Notes under the pieces: model-generated
Database searches by the model: none
Told to the model about the DNA's origin: nothing
What the model saw: only the letters and a program-made list of their open reading frames with translations
Program-made: the position numbers and the translations under genes
Part shown: positions 7,609 to 16,266 of the stretch, in pieces
Layout of the letters: each line of letters begins with the position of its first letter
Numbering within the stretch: the first letter of the stretch is position 1
Assembly (NCBI GenBank): GCA_002343845.1
Contig: DDSQ01000057.1
Span: forward strand, 1 to 33,646
Length of the DNA stretch: 33,646 nt
Source: Planctomycetes bacterium UBA2386
Lineage (GTDB): Bacteria; Planctomycetota; UBA1135; UBA2386
Direction of reading: 5' to 3'

Positions 7609-10119
7609 CTACTCGATCGCCAGCACGATGCGGTTGGTCGGCACGGCGTCGTCCGGTGTCCGCATCGAGTAGCGCACGAAGTCGCAGGAGAGCAGCAGGC
7701 GGCGCGTGCCGCGGGCGTCGGTGAGGATCCGCGCGCCGCCGAACGCCCAGTCGGGACCCTCGCGGAGGGCGACGGTCGTGCCCGTCACACCCGGGGGGAT
7801 CGGCACGTCGACGAACGTGCCAGGACCGACGACGGCGTCGTGCCTGGTCGCGCCATACGTGGCCCACGGCACACTCGAGTACGACAGACCGGGCGCAACG
7901 AGCGTGGTGACCTCGTGCAGCGGGCCAATCGCGACAGTTCCCATGAACCAGACCTTGCTCGATTGCATCGGCACGTTGCAGGTCAGTTGGATCGTGTTGG
8001 CACCATCCGGGAAGGCGACTGCGTGCACGGTCGGCGTCACGGGCTTCGCTGGCGAAAGCCGCAGCGCGGGATCGCCGTAGTAGACGAGCGACGTCCACTC
8101 GCGCCGCATCGCGAGATCGTACTTCTGGAACGGGATCACGGACTCGAACGGTCCGCGGGTGCGGATCAGCAGATCGAAGTAGTTCTTGCCCTGCCGGAAC
8201 GACTCGCCGATCGACAGCGGTCCATTCGTGAGCGGCTGCATGCCGAGCGCCGCCTGCAACATTTGCCGCAACGGGAACTCCTCGGTGTCGGGGAAGCCCG
8301 CGCGGGTGTTGCCGACGTAGCCGAGCGCACCCTGCTCGAAGAACGTGTGCACGATCGAGTTCTTGAACACCACTTCGTAGTCCAGGCCAGCGGAGTCACA
8401 CCCCGCTCCGACGATCAGTGGCGCGCCGGCGAGGAACGGCACCGCCGTGCCGGGTTTGCCTTCCGCCGAGTGCCCGCTCGGCACGAGCATGTCCACCTGC
8501 AGCTTGCCTTCGACTCGGTGGATCCGGAACTGCCATCCGTCAGGCCCCGAGTGATGCGCGAACACGATCAGGGAACTCGTTGGCAGCGACGGCAGCACGC
8601 GGTCGAGCTCACCGTCCTCGCGCAGGTGCAACCGTGTGGTGTGTCCCGCGTGCTCGACATCGGCGGCGACGCCGCGCATGAAGGCCTCGAACGACGGGAA
8701 GATCATCGGGCTTCTGAGCTCGATCTCGTCGTTCGGCCAGGCCGGGTAGATCAGGGTTGCCGACGGCGCCTGGTCTCGCGGCCAATACCGGTAGGTCGCG
8801 AGCCGCGCAGCGAGCGCCGTCGCCTGTACCGGTTCCGACGCGATGAACCGGCCAACGGCGATGTCGAGATGACCGTCCTGATCGGGGTCGCCGTAGAGGT
8901 TGTCCGACGCCAGCTCCTGTTCGTGCATGATCGACCGGGCGTAGACCGGGTCCTTCACGTAGTCGAACGGAACCTCGCGGTGGTCGCCCGCGATCAGCAG
9001 GGATCGCGGCAGCACTCCCGCCTCGCCGTAGACGCGGCTCAGCGCCGCTGCAATCGTCTCGGCCGCCGGGGCGATGCGCACCGCGCGCTGGGTGCGCATG
9101 CCGTCGAAGAACTTGGTGGTGCCGATCGCGCCGATCAGGCGCAGCGAAATCGACCAGTCGCGGTCGCCGATGCGGCGCACGTCGCCGATTGCCACGGTCT
9201 CGGTGGCGGCGTCGAGTTTGCCGTCGCCGTTCAGGTCGAGGATCGGATCGCCCCACCTCGGCGTGAGCCCAGACAGGCCCGGCCCCGTGCCGACCTGCGG
9301 TACCGCGACGAGCGTCTCGCCGCTGCCACCGACGGGGCCGAAACTGCCGAGCAGCCAGTTCTTGGCCTTGTGTGCCGCCAGTTCGTCGGGCGGAGATCGG
9401 GGCTTCAGCGCGGCGTAGTCGATCTCGACTTCTTGGTCGAGGACGTGGAGCACGCCGCCGTGCGCTGCCGCCAAGGCCGCGGCCCCGAGCGGAGTGCCCG
9501 ACGCGAGCGATCGCGAGGCGCCGATGTTGGCCACGGCGACGTAGGGCTCCGCGTGGTCGCGCAGGAACCCGAGCCGGAGTGGGAACGAGTCGATCGCGAC
9601 GACCTCGATGCCGCGGGGCAGCACGGCTTCGAGCCGTTGCGCGGCTCGGTAGGCTCGCCGAACGCCGAGCCGTTCGGCCTGACCGACGAGGTCGCGATCG
9701 GCGATCAGCAGTGGCAATCGCCGCCGGCACGCCTCGACCGCGGCTTCGAGCTGGTCGCCGCGATGCATGGACGCCACGACGACCTCGTCGCCAGGCAGGT
9801 AGAGCTCGTGCGGCTCGCGGATCGACTGGACCGTGCGCTCGCCGAGCCCCCCTGGTGCCTCGCCGACGACGACGAGAGCGACCTCGGGAAGGCGCCGCAA
9901 CAAGTCGTTCTGGATCGGCTTCAGCTCGGCTTCGACGAGCATGCACACGGGCAGACCCACGAGTGCGCTGGCGGAGAGACCCTGCGCGAACCGACGGGTG
10001 TCGAGGATCGGGTCGCCGCTGGCGCGCACCATCACGATGCGCTGGGGGGTGGGCTTCGCGGGCAGCTCCGGCCGGTCTTGCGGCACGGCGATGAGAACCG
10101 TCGAAAGGGCGAGCAGCAT
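7609..10119 (-). CDS. Secreted gingipain-like cysteine protease (peptidase family C25)
   Basis: The product has 836 residues with a short N-terminal hydrophobic signal ending near AVPQ. The central region (about 370-690) follows the C25 layout. LLIAGDHREVPFDY and SDNLYGDPDQDGHLDIAVGR precede a candidate catalytic His in VFAHHSGPDGW (His522/523) and a candidate catalytic Cys in LIVGAGCDSAG (Cys574). These are followed by ALGYVGNTRAG and SLVYYGDPALRL. Two Asp-rich calcium-loop motifs, DLNGDGKLD (295-303) and DPDQDGHLD (411-419), suggest calcium stabilisation. The C-terminal 140 residues look like an Ig-type beta domain. Family members act extracellularly on proteins, and the substrate here is unknown. 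The start at 10119 has no strong ribosome binding site. Confidence 0.75.
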   Translation of the reverse strand: MLLALSTVLIAVPQDRPELPAKPTPQRIVMVRASGDPILDTRRFAQGLSASALVGLPVCMLVEAELKPIQNDLLRRLPEVALVVVGEAPGGLGERTVQSIREPHELYLPGDEVVVASMHRGDQLEAAVEACRRRLPLLIADRDLVGQAERLGVRRAYRAAQRLEAVLPRGIEVVAIDSFPLRLGFLRDHAEPYVAVANIGASRSLASGTPLGAAALAAAHGGVLHVLDQEVEIDYAALKPRSPPDELAAHKAKNWLLGSFGPVGGSGETLVAVPQVGTGPGLSGLTPRWGDPILDLNGDGKLDAATETVAIGDVRRIGDRDWSISLRLIGAIGTTKFFDGMRTQRAVRIAPAAETIAAALSRVYGEAGVLPRSLLIAGDHREVPFDYVKDPVYARSIMHEQELASDNLYGDPDQDGHLDIAVGRFIASEPVQATALAARLATYRYWPRDQAPSATLIYPAWPNDEIELRSPMIFPSFEAFMRGVAADVEHAGHTTRLHLREDGELDRVLPSLPTSSLIVFAHHSGPDGWQFRIHRVEGKLQVDMLVPSGHSAEGKPGTAVPFLAGAPLIVGAGCDSAGLDYEVVFKNSIVHTFFEQGALGYVGNTRAGFPDTEEFPLRQMLQAALGMQPLTNGPLSIGESFRQGKNYFDLLIRTRGPFESVIPFQKYDLAMRREWTSLVYYGDPALRLSPAKPVTPTVHAVAFPDGANTIQLTCNVPMQSSKVWFMGTVAIGPLHEVTTLVAPGLSYSSVPWATYGATRHDAVVGPGTFVDVPIPPGVTGTTVALREGPDWAFGGARILTDARGTRRLLLSCDFVRYSMRTPDDAVPTNRIVLAIE

Positions 10120-10143
10120 GCTCGTTCGAGCATACGCCGACCC

Positions 10144-10296
10144 TTGTCACGCCCGACGTACGCACGGGTGTTGGTGTTCGCAGCCCACGCCGAAACGTGG
10201 AGCGAACTGCGGCTGCCGTGCGGCCATTGGTCGAAGCGCGGTCACGAACTCGTGGCGACCGCGGTGCGTGAGGATCTGGCGCGGCGGGGCTGGTGA
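10144..10296 (+). pseudogene. Possible SGNH-hydrolase C-terminal remnant
   Basis: A short frame (possible GTG start at 10168) ends with LPCGHWSKRGHELVATAVRE. This resembles the end of SGNH/GDSL hydrolases, where D-x-H-W-S/N-x-x-G-H is followed by a helix. The Asp of that motif is replaced by Gly-containing sequence. Everything upstream of the end of the domain is missing, because the C25 gene starts divergently at 10119. It could be a small unknown gene instead. Confidence 0.35.
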
Positions 10297-10437
10297 CCCA
10301 TTCCAGGGGAGTGCATCCCCGCCCATGGTGGTGGCACTCGTTGCCGGCCGATTCCGCCATGCGTTGCGCGTATTCCTGTCCATTCGGCGGTCCGTTTCGG
10401 ACTCGTGGGGGCAACCCGATCCCACAGGAGCCCGACC

Positions 10438-11847
10438 GTGATCCACCGCACTCCCCACTTCCTGCTCGCCGCTGCGTTCGCCGCCGCGACCGCCTCGGCC
10501 CAGTTCAACTTCGGCACCCACGACCTGCGCCTCGACGTCGGAGCCCCCGGCGAGTGGAACGACCAGGACGTGCTGAACCCGGTGGTGCTCGACACCGAGG
10601 TCTTCAGCGGCTTCCCGAAGACGATGTACTACTGCGGGCACGGCGGTCCATTCACGCCCGGCCCCGAGCGCTGGATCGTCGGCGCCGCGAGGTCCGTCGA
10701 CGGCGTCGCCTGGGAGCGTTACCCGGTTGCGTTGCTCGGCCAGGGTCCGCCCGGAACGTGGGACGACACCGGCCGCATCCACTTCTCGATCGTCGAGCAC
10801 CCGGGAGCCGGACCGGCGCGCTTCCGGATGTACTACTCCTGCTCGGACGGCCCCGACACTTCGCCGGGAACGTTGACGCAGATCGGCCTCGCGTTATCGC
10901 CCGACGGCCTGACGTTCACCAAGCTCGGTCCGATGCCGGTGCTGCCCGTGGGCCCGCCAGGCGCATGGGACGACGCGGCGGTGTTCGCCTGTTGCGTGCT
11001 GCCGCCGTTCGAGACCGGCTTGCCGGTGTGGAGGATGTACTACACCGGGTTCTCCGCTCGCCCCGGCGTCCCGGGAGCGACCGCGGGGATCGGCGTCGCG
11101 ACGTCGTTCGACGGCGCGGTCTGGGTCAAGTCGCCAGCACCGATCGCCGACCTCTCGGGCGGCGACCTCTCCGGCGGCTACCTCTACCGGCCGTACGTGC
11201 GACTGCTCGAGGGCAAGTACCGCATGTGGGTGACGAAGGTGCTGTCGTCGGGCGTGGCCTCGCCGATCCGCTCGGTGCACTACTACACCTCGGTCGACGG
11301 TCTCACGGGATGGAGCGGCCCCGACCAGCCGCACGGCGTGCTGCGGTTCTGCCACGAAGCGTTCCCGCAGTGGGACAGCGCCGCGAACGAACTGCGTCTC
11401 TGGTTCGTCGAGCAGGGCGGCGGCGGCATCCACCCGGTCTACGGCGTGCCCTACGACCACATCCGGGTCGCTGCGGCGCCGATCCACCGCGACCACCCCG
11501 ACGAGCCGTACTTCGTGACGGGCACGGGCTGGTACCGAACGGGGCCGCTGACCTTCGCGGTGTCCGATCCACGATCTCCTGGCGGGATCGGCCTGCTCGC
11601 CGTCGACCTCGCGTTCGACTCGCCGACGGTCAGCTTGCCCACGCCGTACGGCGTGTTGGCGCTGCAGATCCCCGAGATCATCCAGAGCACCGTGCTCGGC
11701 GCGTACGGGACCGGCCAGTTCCTGATCGCCGCCTACAACAACCCGGTGTTCCTCGGCATGGTCGTCAACTTCCAGGGCGCGGTGTACGACCCGGCGCGCC
11801 CCGACGACTACCTGACGAACCCGGCGCGGGTGCCGTTGATCCCCTGA
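10438..11847 (+). CDS. Secreted five-bladed beta-propeller, glycosidase-like fold
   Basis: The product has 469 residues. The GTG at 10438 is preceded by AGGAG seven bases upstream, a clear choice over the GTG at 10405. The signal peptide (HFLLAAAFAAATASAQ) is followed by repeats typical of GH43/GH32/GH130-type propellers, such as KTMYYCGHGG, FRMYYSCSDGPD, LALSPDGLTFTKL, WRMYYTGFSA, VATSFDGAVWVKS, YRMWVTK and YYTSVDGLTGW. These have the aromatic W/F-x-M-Y/W-Y/V pattern and an S-x-DG-x-x-W at each blade. No confident catalytic acid is identified, so it may bind rather than cut sugars. The last 95 residues (GIGLLAVDLAFDS to NPARVPLIP) resemble the C-terminal module of the M14 protein at 24690. 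It lies 39 bases before the sigma factor gene. Confidence 0.75.
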   Translation: MIHRTPHFLLAAAFAAATASAQFNFGTHDLRLDVGAPGEWNDQDVLNPVVLDTEVFSGFPKTMYYCGHGGPFTPGPERWIVGAARSVDGVAWERYPVALLGQGPPGTWDDTGRIHFSIVEHPGAGPARFRMYYSCSDGPDTSPGTLTQIGLALSPDGLTFTKLGPMPVLPVGPPGAWDDAAVFACCVLPPFETGLPVWRMYYTGFSARPGVPGATAGIGVATSFDGAVWVKSPAPIADLSGGDLSGGYLYRPYVRLLEGKYRMWVTKVLSSGVASPIRSVHYYTSVDGLTGWSGPDQPHGVLRFCHEAFPQWDSAANELRLWFVEQGGGGIHPVYGVPYDHIRVAAAPIHRDHPDEPYFVTGTGWYRTGPLTFAVSDPRSPGGIGLLAVDLAFDSPTVSLPTPYGVLALQIPEIIQSTVLGAYGTGQFLIAAYNNPVFLGMVVNFQGAVYDPARPDDYLTNPARVPLIP

Positions 11848-11886
11848 TCGGCGATCCCGAGCCATCCGCGCGACGGAGCACCTATC

Positions 11887-12471
11887 ATGGACTCGATGGC
11901 GGCCCCGCGTGACAGCTCGGTAGCCCTGCTGGCCCGCATCCAAGGCGGCGATCCGGAGGCTTGGAACGAGCTCTACCTGCGGTACCGGGATCGGCTGCTG
12001 TTCACGATCCGCTGCCGCCTGGGCCCGGCACTGCGCGCGCGCCTGCAGAGCGAGGACGTGCTGCACAGCGTGGTGCGCGAGGCGCTCGACGACCTCGTGC
12101 GCTTCCAGCCGCAGGACGACCAGGCGCTCGGCCGTTACCTGCACGTCTGCGTGCTGAACAAGATCAAGAAGAAGGGCAACTACTTCGCGGCGCAGCGCCG
12201 CGCTGGCGACGTCGCGCTGACGGAGTCGTTGTTGGCGAGGCTGCCGAGCGTCGGCCCGGACCGCTACCTCGACCACGAACGCTACGACGCGATGGAGCGC
12301 GCGCTGCACGCGCTGCCCGAGCCGATGCGCGAGGTCGTGCTGCTGCGCAGCGTGCAGGGCATGTCCAATCAGGAGGCGGCGGCGGCGATCGGCAAGTCGG
12401 TCGACGCGACGGCGAAGCTGTACCAGCGGGCGGTGGCGCGCATGGCGGTCGCGGTGGGGGCCCGCCCGTGA
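11887..12471 (+). CDS. ECF-type RNA polymerase sigma factor
   Basis: The product has 194 residues, and its ATG has GGAG eight bases upstream. Region sigma-2 spans about residues 12-100 (AWNELYLRYRDRLLF, then SEDVLHSVVREALDDL and ALGRYLHVCVLNKIKKK). Region sigma-4 spans about 135-187, with LPEPMREVVLLRSVQGMSNQ and the helix-turn-helix EAAAAIGKSVDATAKLYQRA. No C-terminal extension is present. No anti-sigma factor is adjacent. Instead the gene overlaps a Ser/Thr kinase gene by four bases (GTGA), an arrangement common in planctomycetes, where the kinase is believed to control the sigma factor. That control is inference here. Confidence 0.93.
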   Translation: MDSMAAPRDSSVALLARIQGGDPEAWNELYLRYRDRLLFTIRCRLGPALRARLQSEDVLHSVVREALDDLVRFQPQDDQALGRYLHVCVLNKIKKKGNYFAAQRRAGDVALTESLLARLPSVGPDRYLDHERYDAMERALHALPEPMREVVLLRSVQGMSNQEAAAAIGKSVDATAKLYQRAVARMAVAVGARP

Positions 12472-14687
12472 CGGCGCCGGATCCGGAACGGCTCGCGGAC
12501 CTGGTCGAGCAGTTCCTCGACCGGCGCGGGCGCGGCGAGGCAGTGTCGCCGGAGCAGTTCGCCGCCGGTCATGCCGAGGCCGGGCCCGACTTGCTGGCGG
12601 CGGTGCGGGCGAGCCTCGAAGTGATGGCGACCCTCACTGACGGTGAGGAACCGCCTCCCGAACGCATCGGCGGTTGGCGCGTGGTGCGCGAAATCGGCCG
12701 CGGCGGCATGGGCATCGTCTACGAGGTCGAACGCGACGGCCGGCGCTGCGCGTTGAAGCGCATGGCGCTCGCGGCGCTGCTGCAACCGCGCGCGCTGCAG
12801 CGGTTCCATCGCGAAGCGCAGGTGCTGCAGCGACTCCGCCATCCGGGCATCGTCGGCGTGCACGAAGCGGGTACTGCCGACGGCGTGCCGTTCCTGGTGA
12901 TGGACCTGATCGAGGGCCAGCCGTTGGTCACCACGTCCCCGCCGATGCCGTGGCGGCGCGCCGTCGTGATGATCCGCGACGTGGCGCGCGCGGTTGGCGC
13001 AGCCCACACCGCGGGCCTCGTGCACCGCGACCTGAAGCCGCAGAACGTGCTGGTGCGGCCCGACGGCACGCCGGTCGTGGTCGACTTCGGACTCGTCCAC
13101 GACGCCACCGACGCGACGCTGACCGGCACGGGCGACCTGCTCGGCACGCCGCGGTACCTGGCCCCCGAACAGGTCGACGGTGGGCACGCCGACGCCCGCA
13201 CCGACGTGTACGCGCTCGGCTTGATCCTGGTCGAACTGCTGGCCGGTGCGCCAGCACGGCGCGGACACGACCGCTCCTCCCTGCTGCGCGAAGCAGCGCA
13301 CGGACTGGCGACGGATGCCGTGCCGCGGGTGCCGGGCGCCCCGCGCAACCTGGTGCGACTGCTGCGTGCGGCGACGGCACGACGGCCGCAGCATCGCCCC
13401 GCCGACGGCAACGCGTTGGCGGCCGATCTCGACGCCGTGCTCGACGGTACCAGCATCGCCGCGAGACCACCGGGTCCGTGGTGGCGCGTCGTCGACCTGT
13501 TTCGCGACCGCCCGCGCCTTGCCGGTGCGGCACTGACCACCCTGATGGTCGCTGGCATCGCCGCGGCCTGGACCTGGCAGGTGGCCCGGGACGCGAACGC
13601 CGAACGTCGGTTGCGGGCTGCGAGCCTGGATGCAGTCGCCGCGTGGTATGCGGGCGACGCCAGTTCGGCGGTGGCCGCCAGCGAACTCGCGCTCGCCGCC
13701 GCGCCCCGCCACGCGGTCGCGTTGGCTGTCGCGTGCCTCGTGACGCCAGACGCAGTCGACGATCGCCGAGCACCGGATCCGTGGCGCGACGCGCTGGTCG
13801 CCCGCGCCGACCAGGACTGGGCGGCTGCCGCACGGGCGTTGCGCCAGTTGGCGATCGCCACCCCGGACTGCCCGCTGGCGCGGCTGCTGCTCGCGGAGGC
13901 CGAGGAGAAGCTGGGCCGCATGGCCGAAGCGGACGCCGAGTTGGCGTTCGCGGCGAGCCTGCTGCCCGGCTCGGTCGCCGTGGCCTCGGCGCTGGGTTCG
14001 CTCCGCGACCGGCGCGGCGATCCGCGCGGTGCCGCGTCCGAACACCGGCGTGCCATGGCGCTGGCGCCGGACTCGTTCCCGGTGCGCCTGCGCCTCGCAC
14101 GCTCGCTCGAACGCTTCGACGCCGAAGCGGCGCTGGCCGAAGTCGAGGCGGCGACGCCGCTGGTGCCGGCCGGCGACCAGACGGCCGGCTCGGCGCTGGC
14201 CAACCTGCACGGAGCGCTGCTCGACCGGCTTGGCCGCCCGAGCGAGGCCCTGCCGATCTTCGAAGCGCTCGCTGCGCAACATCCCCAGGACGCGCGCTAC
14301 GCGTTCAACGTCGCCTACGCGCTCGATCGGCTGCTGCGCGTGCGCGAGGCGAAGCCGTGGTACGAGCGCACGCTGCAGCTCGACCAGAACAACGTGTCCG
14401 CGATGCTGTGCCTCGCCTGGCTGCACGCGACGGCGACCGAGCCCGAACTGCAGGACGTCGCGCGCGGCGAACGACTGCTGCTGCAGGCGTTGGCCCGCGA
14501 CACCGGCAAGACCGCTGCGGTGCTGCAGATGGTGCGCGAGTTCGGCCTGCGCACCGGCCGGATCGAGGCGTTGGTCGCGGCGTTGCAAGACCTGGCGAAG
14601 CGCGACAGCCTGCCAGCACCGCAGCGAGCGACGCTCGAGCACACCGCGAACTACCTGCGGAACGGGGCGCCACCGAGCGGTCGCTGA
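12468..14687 (+). CDS. Membrane Ser/Thr protein kinase with C-terminal TPR region
   Basis: The product has 739 residues from a GTG that overlaps the sigma factor stop, implying translational coupling. The N-terminal 68 residues are acidic, and the kinase domain covers about 70-330. It is complete: glycine loop GRGGMGIVYEV (77-87), catalytic Lys97 in CALKRM, HRDLKPQN (186-193), DFG (206-208) and LAPEQ (231-235). A single transmembrane helix lies at about 350-371. The remaining 360 residues are Ala/Leu-rich TPR-like helices, for example ALPIFEALAAQHPQDARYAF and EAKPWYERTLQLDQNN, and are predicted to lie outside the cytoplasm. The likely role is a sensor that phosphorylates targets such as its partner sigma factor. 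All catalytic residues are present, so it is not a pseudokinase. Confidence 0.92.
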   Translation: MTAPDPERLADLVEQFLDRRGRGEAVSPEQFAAGHAEAGPDLLAAVRASLEVMATLTDGEEPPPERIGGWRVVREIGRGGMGIVYEVERDGRRCALKRMALAALLQPRALQRFHREAQVLQRLRHPGIVGVHEAGTADGVPFLVMDLIEGQPLVTTSPPMPWRRAVVMIRDVARAVGAAHTAGLVHRDLKPQNVLVRPDGTPVVVDFGLVHDATDATLTGTGDLLGTPRYLAPEQVDGGHADARTDVYALGLILVELLAGAPARRGHDRSSLLREAAHGLATDAVPRVPGAPRNLVRLLRAATARRPQHRPADGNALAADLDAVLDGTSIAARPPGPWWRVVDLFRDRPRLAGAALTTLMVAGIAAAWTWQVARDANAERRLRAASLDAVAAWYAGDASSAVAASELALAAAPRHAVALAVACLVTPDAVDDRRAPDPWRDALVARADQDWAAAARALRQLAIATPDCPLARLLLAEAEEKLGRMAEADAELAFAASLLPGSVAVASALGSLRDRRGDPRGAASEHRRAMALAPDSFPVRLRLARSLERFDAEAALAEVEAATPLVPAGDQTAGSALANLHGALLDRLGRPSEALPIFEALAAQHPQDARYAFNVAYALDRLLRVREAKPWYERTLQLDQNNVSAMLCLAWLHATATEPELQDVARGERLLLQALARDTGKTAAVLQMVREFGLRTGRIEALVAALQDLAKRDSLPAPQRATLEHTANYLRNGAPPSGR

Positions 14688-15185
14688 CGCGCGGGGCCGC
14701 TGGCCGTTGCGACACTACGAGGCTCGTGCCGGTCGAAGTGCCGCCAAGGTCGGCTCAGCACTGGCCGCTTTCTCGACTCGGCGGCTGGAACTCCGCTACA
14801 CGGCCCGGCCGCTGCACACTCTCGAATCCTCGCGACCGCGATCGTCTGCTGCGTTTCGGAACGGGGAACCCCGAACCGTGCACCGCGGTGTCGCGACGTC
14901 CTCTGCAACGCTTTGACGCTCGGGCTCGGGGTTTCGGGGAACGAGGTGCGCACCTTCCTCGGTGCGGAGATGCAGCGGCGTTGGCGCAGTGTCGGGAGCT
15001 GCGGACCGGGCGGTGGGTTCCAGGGTGGTCCGGGACGCCGTTCGTTGTTCCTACGCGCTCAAGTCCGGGGTCGGATTGCGACGAGGATCTCCAGCGTGCA
15101 GGCATCATCCGCGTCGGTAGAGGCCCAGGGCCGGCACCCGGGCAGCGGCGAGCGCGGGGTTGAGCCCGACCTCCGCGAGGTGCTG
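14688..15185. other. Intergenic region of 498 bases
   Basis: No convincing gene is seen on either strand between the kinase and the GT2 gene, although long GC-driven open frames cross it. It contains copy A of the dispersed element (14978-15057), 129 bases before the GT2 start. A small GC-rich inverted repeat (CGGGG-AA-CCCCG) lies near 14861. Some of the stretch may be decayed sequence. Confidence 0.5.
14978..15057 (+). repeat. Dispersed intergenic element, copy A
   Basis: This copy shares blocks with copies B and C in the same order and nearly the same spacing. They are GCGTTG, then TGTCGGGAG, then TGCGGACCG, then GGTTCC, then GGTCCGGGACGCCGTTCG, ending with TTCCTACGCGC. The last block is almost identical in copy B. 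It lies upstream of the GT2 gene and may carry a promoter. Confidence 0.7.
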
Positions 15186-16220
15186 ATGGCCCGACGCGAT
15201 GCGACCGCGACCCCGGCATCGGTTGCGGCACTCACGCCGGCCGGCGGCGCCACCGACGCCGCGCGCCCCGCGACCACGATCGTGGTGCTGACCTGGAACG
15301 GAACCGCCGACACGGTGGCCTGCCTGCGCTCCGTGTGCCCGCAGCTCGGCACCGAGGACCGCATCCTGGTCGTCGACAACGGCTCGACCGACGACGTCGA
15401 AGCCGCGATCTTGCCCATCGACCCGCGCATCGAGTTCGTGTCGAACGGACGCAACCTCGGCTTCGCCGGCGGCAACAACGTCGGCCTGCGGTCGGCACTC
15501 GCCGGCAACGCGGAGTGGGTCTTCGTGCTCAACAACGACACGGTGCTCGATCCCGGCACGCTCGATGCGTTGGTGCGCGGCGCGGAGGCGCTGCGGCGAT
15601 CCTGCCCGGCGATCGCGGTCGTGCAGCCCGTGCTGGTGCGCGCGACGGCGCCCGACGTGATCGACTCCTGCGGGCAACAGCTGGGGCGGCTGCCCTCGGC
15701 ACAGGACCTCGCGGCCGGCCGACCGGTCGCCTCGTTGCCGAACGAACCCGTCGAGATCTTCGGCACCTGTGGCGCGGCGACGCTGGTGCACCGGGAGGCC
15801 CTGCGCGCCGCGGGCCTGTTCGACGAGGCACTGTTCGTCTTGTTCGAGGACACCGACCTCGCGTTCCGACTGCGTGCGAGTGGACACCGCGCCGCGCTGT
15901 TGCCGGCGGTGCGGGTTCGTCACCGACGGGGTGTGTCGGCAGGGACTCGCCGTGGCAGTGCCGCCCGGCTGCGCACGTTCTGGGTCCAACGCAACCTCGT
16001 GACGCTGGCCCTGCGGTGGTGGCCCGTCGGTGCGCTGCTGTGCGCTGCCCCCGTGCTGGCGTGGCGGGCGCTCCAGGCCCTGCTGCTGCGCCGCGGTCCG
16101 TGTCTGCCCCTGTGGTCGCAGAGCCTGAGCGAGCGGCGCCAATCGCGCCGTCGGCTGCGCGCGGCTGATGGCGATGCCTGGTTCGGCGCCGCCTTCCGCG
16201 AGTTGGGCTCGCGACGCTGA
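15186..16220 (+). CDS. Family 2 glycosyltransferase (rhamnosyltransferase-like)
   Basis: The product has 344 residues. The ATG at 15186 has GAGG five bases upstream. The GT-A fold is clear: TIVVLTWNGTAD (31-42), LVVDNGSTDD (61-70), NLGFAGGNN (90-98) and VLNNDTVLDPG (114-124), where the NND replaces the usual DxD nucleotide-metal motif. The acceptor block is FEDTDLAFRLRASGH (220-234). The C-terminal 80 residues are hydrophobic and basic and may sit on the membrane. It is expected to add a sugar from a nucleotide donor to a lipid-linked or surface glycan in the cytoplasm. The flippase and methyltransferase nearby support a polysaccharide role. It converges on the methyltransferase gene. Confidence 0.9.
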   Translation: MARRDATATPASVAALTPAGGATDAARPATTIVVLTWNGTADTVACLRSVCPQLGTEDRILVVDNGSTDDVEAAILPIDPRIEFVSNGRNLGFAGGNNVGLRSALAGNAEWVFVLNNDTVLDPGTLDALVRGAEALRRSCPAIAVVQPVLVRATAPDVIDSCGQQLGRLPSAQDLAAGRPVASLPNEPVEIFGTCGAATLVHREALRAAGLFDEALFVLFEDTDLAFRLRASGHRAALLPAVRVRHRRGVSAGTRRGSAARLRTFWVQRNLVTLALRWWPVGALLCAAPVLAWRALQALLLRRGPCLPLWSQSLSERRQSRRRLRAADGDAWFGAAFRELGSRR

Positions 16221-16235
16221 ACGCGCGAGCCAACC

Positions 16236-16266
16236 CCTGACCTGGCGCTGGCCCACCGTGGTCAGG
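16236..16266. terminator. Inverted repeat between convergent genes
   Basis: CCTGACC and GGTCAGG (7 bp) enclose 17 bases containing a further TGG/CCA pairing. The repeat occupies the 41-base gap between the GT2 and methyltransferase stops and covers the latter stop codon. It is a possible bidirectional terminator. Confidence 0.45.

Noticed and set aside
7840..10296. An 818-codon + strand frame opposite the C25 protease
   Set aside because: It is a shadow of the protease gene. Only its last 50 codons, beyond the protease start, carry a possible SGNH-like tail.
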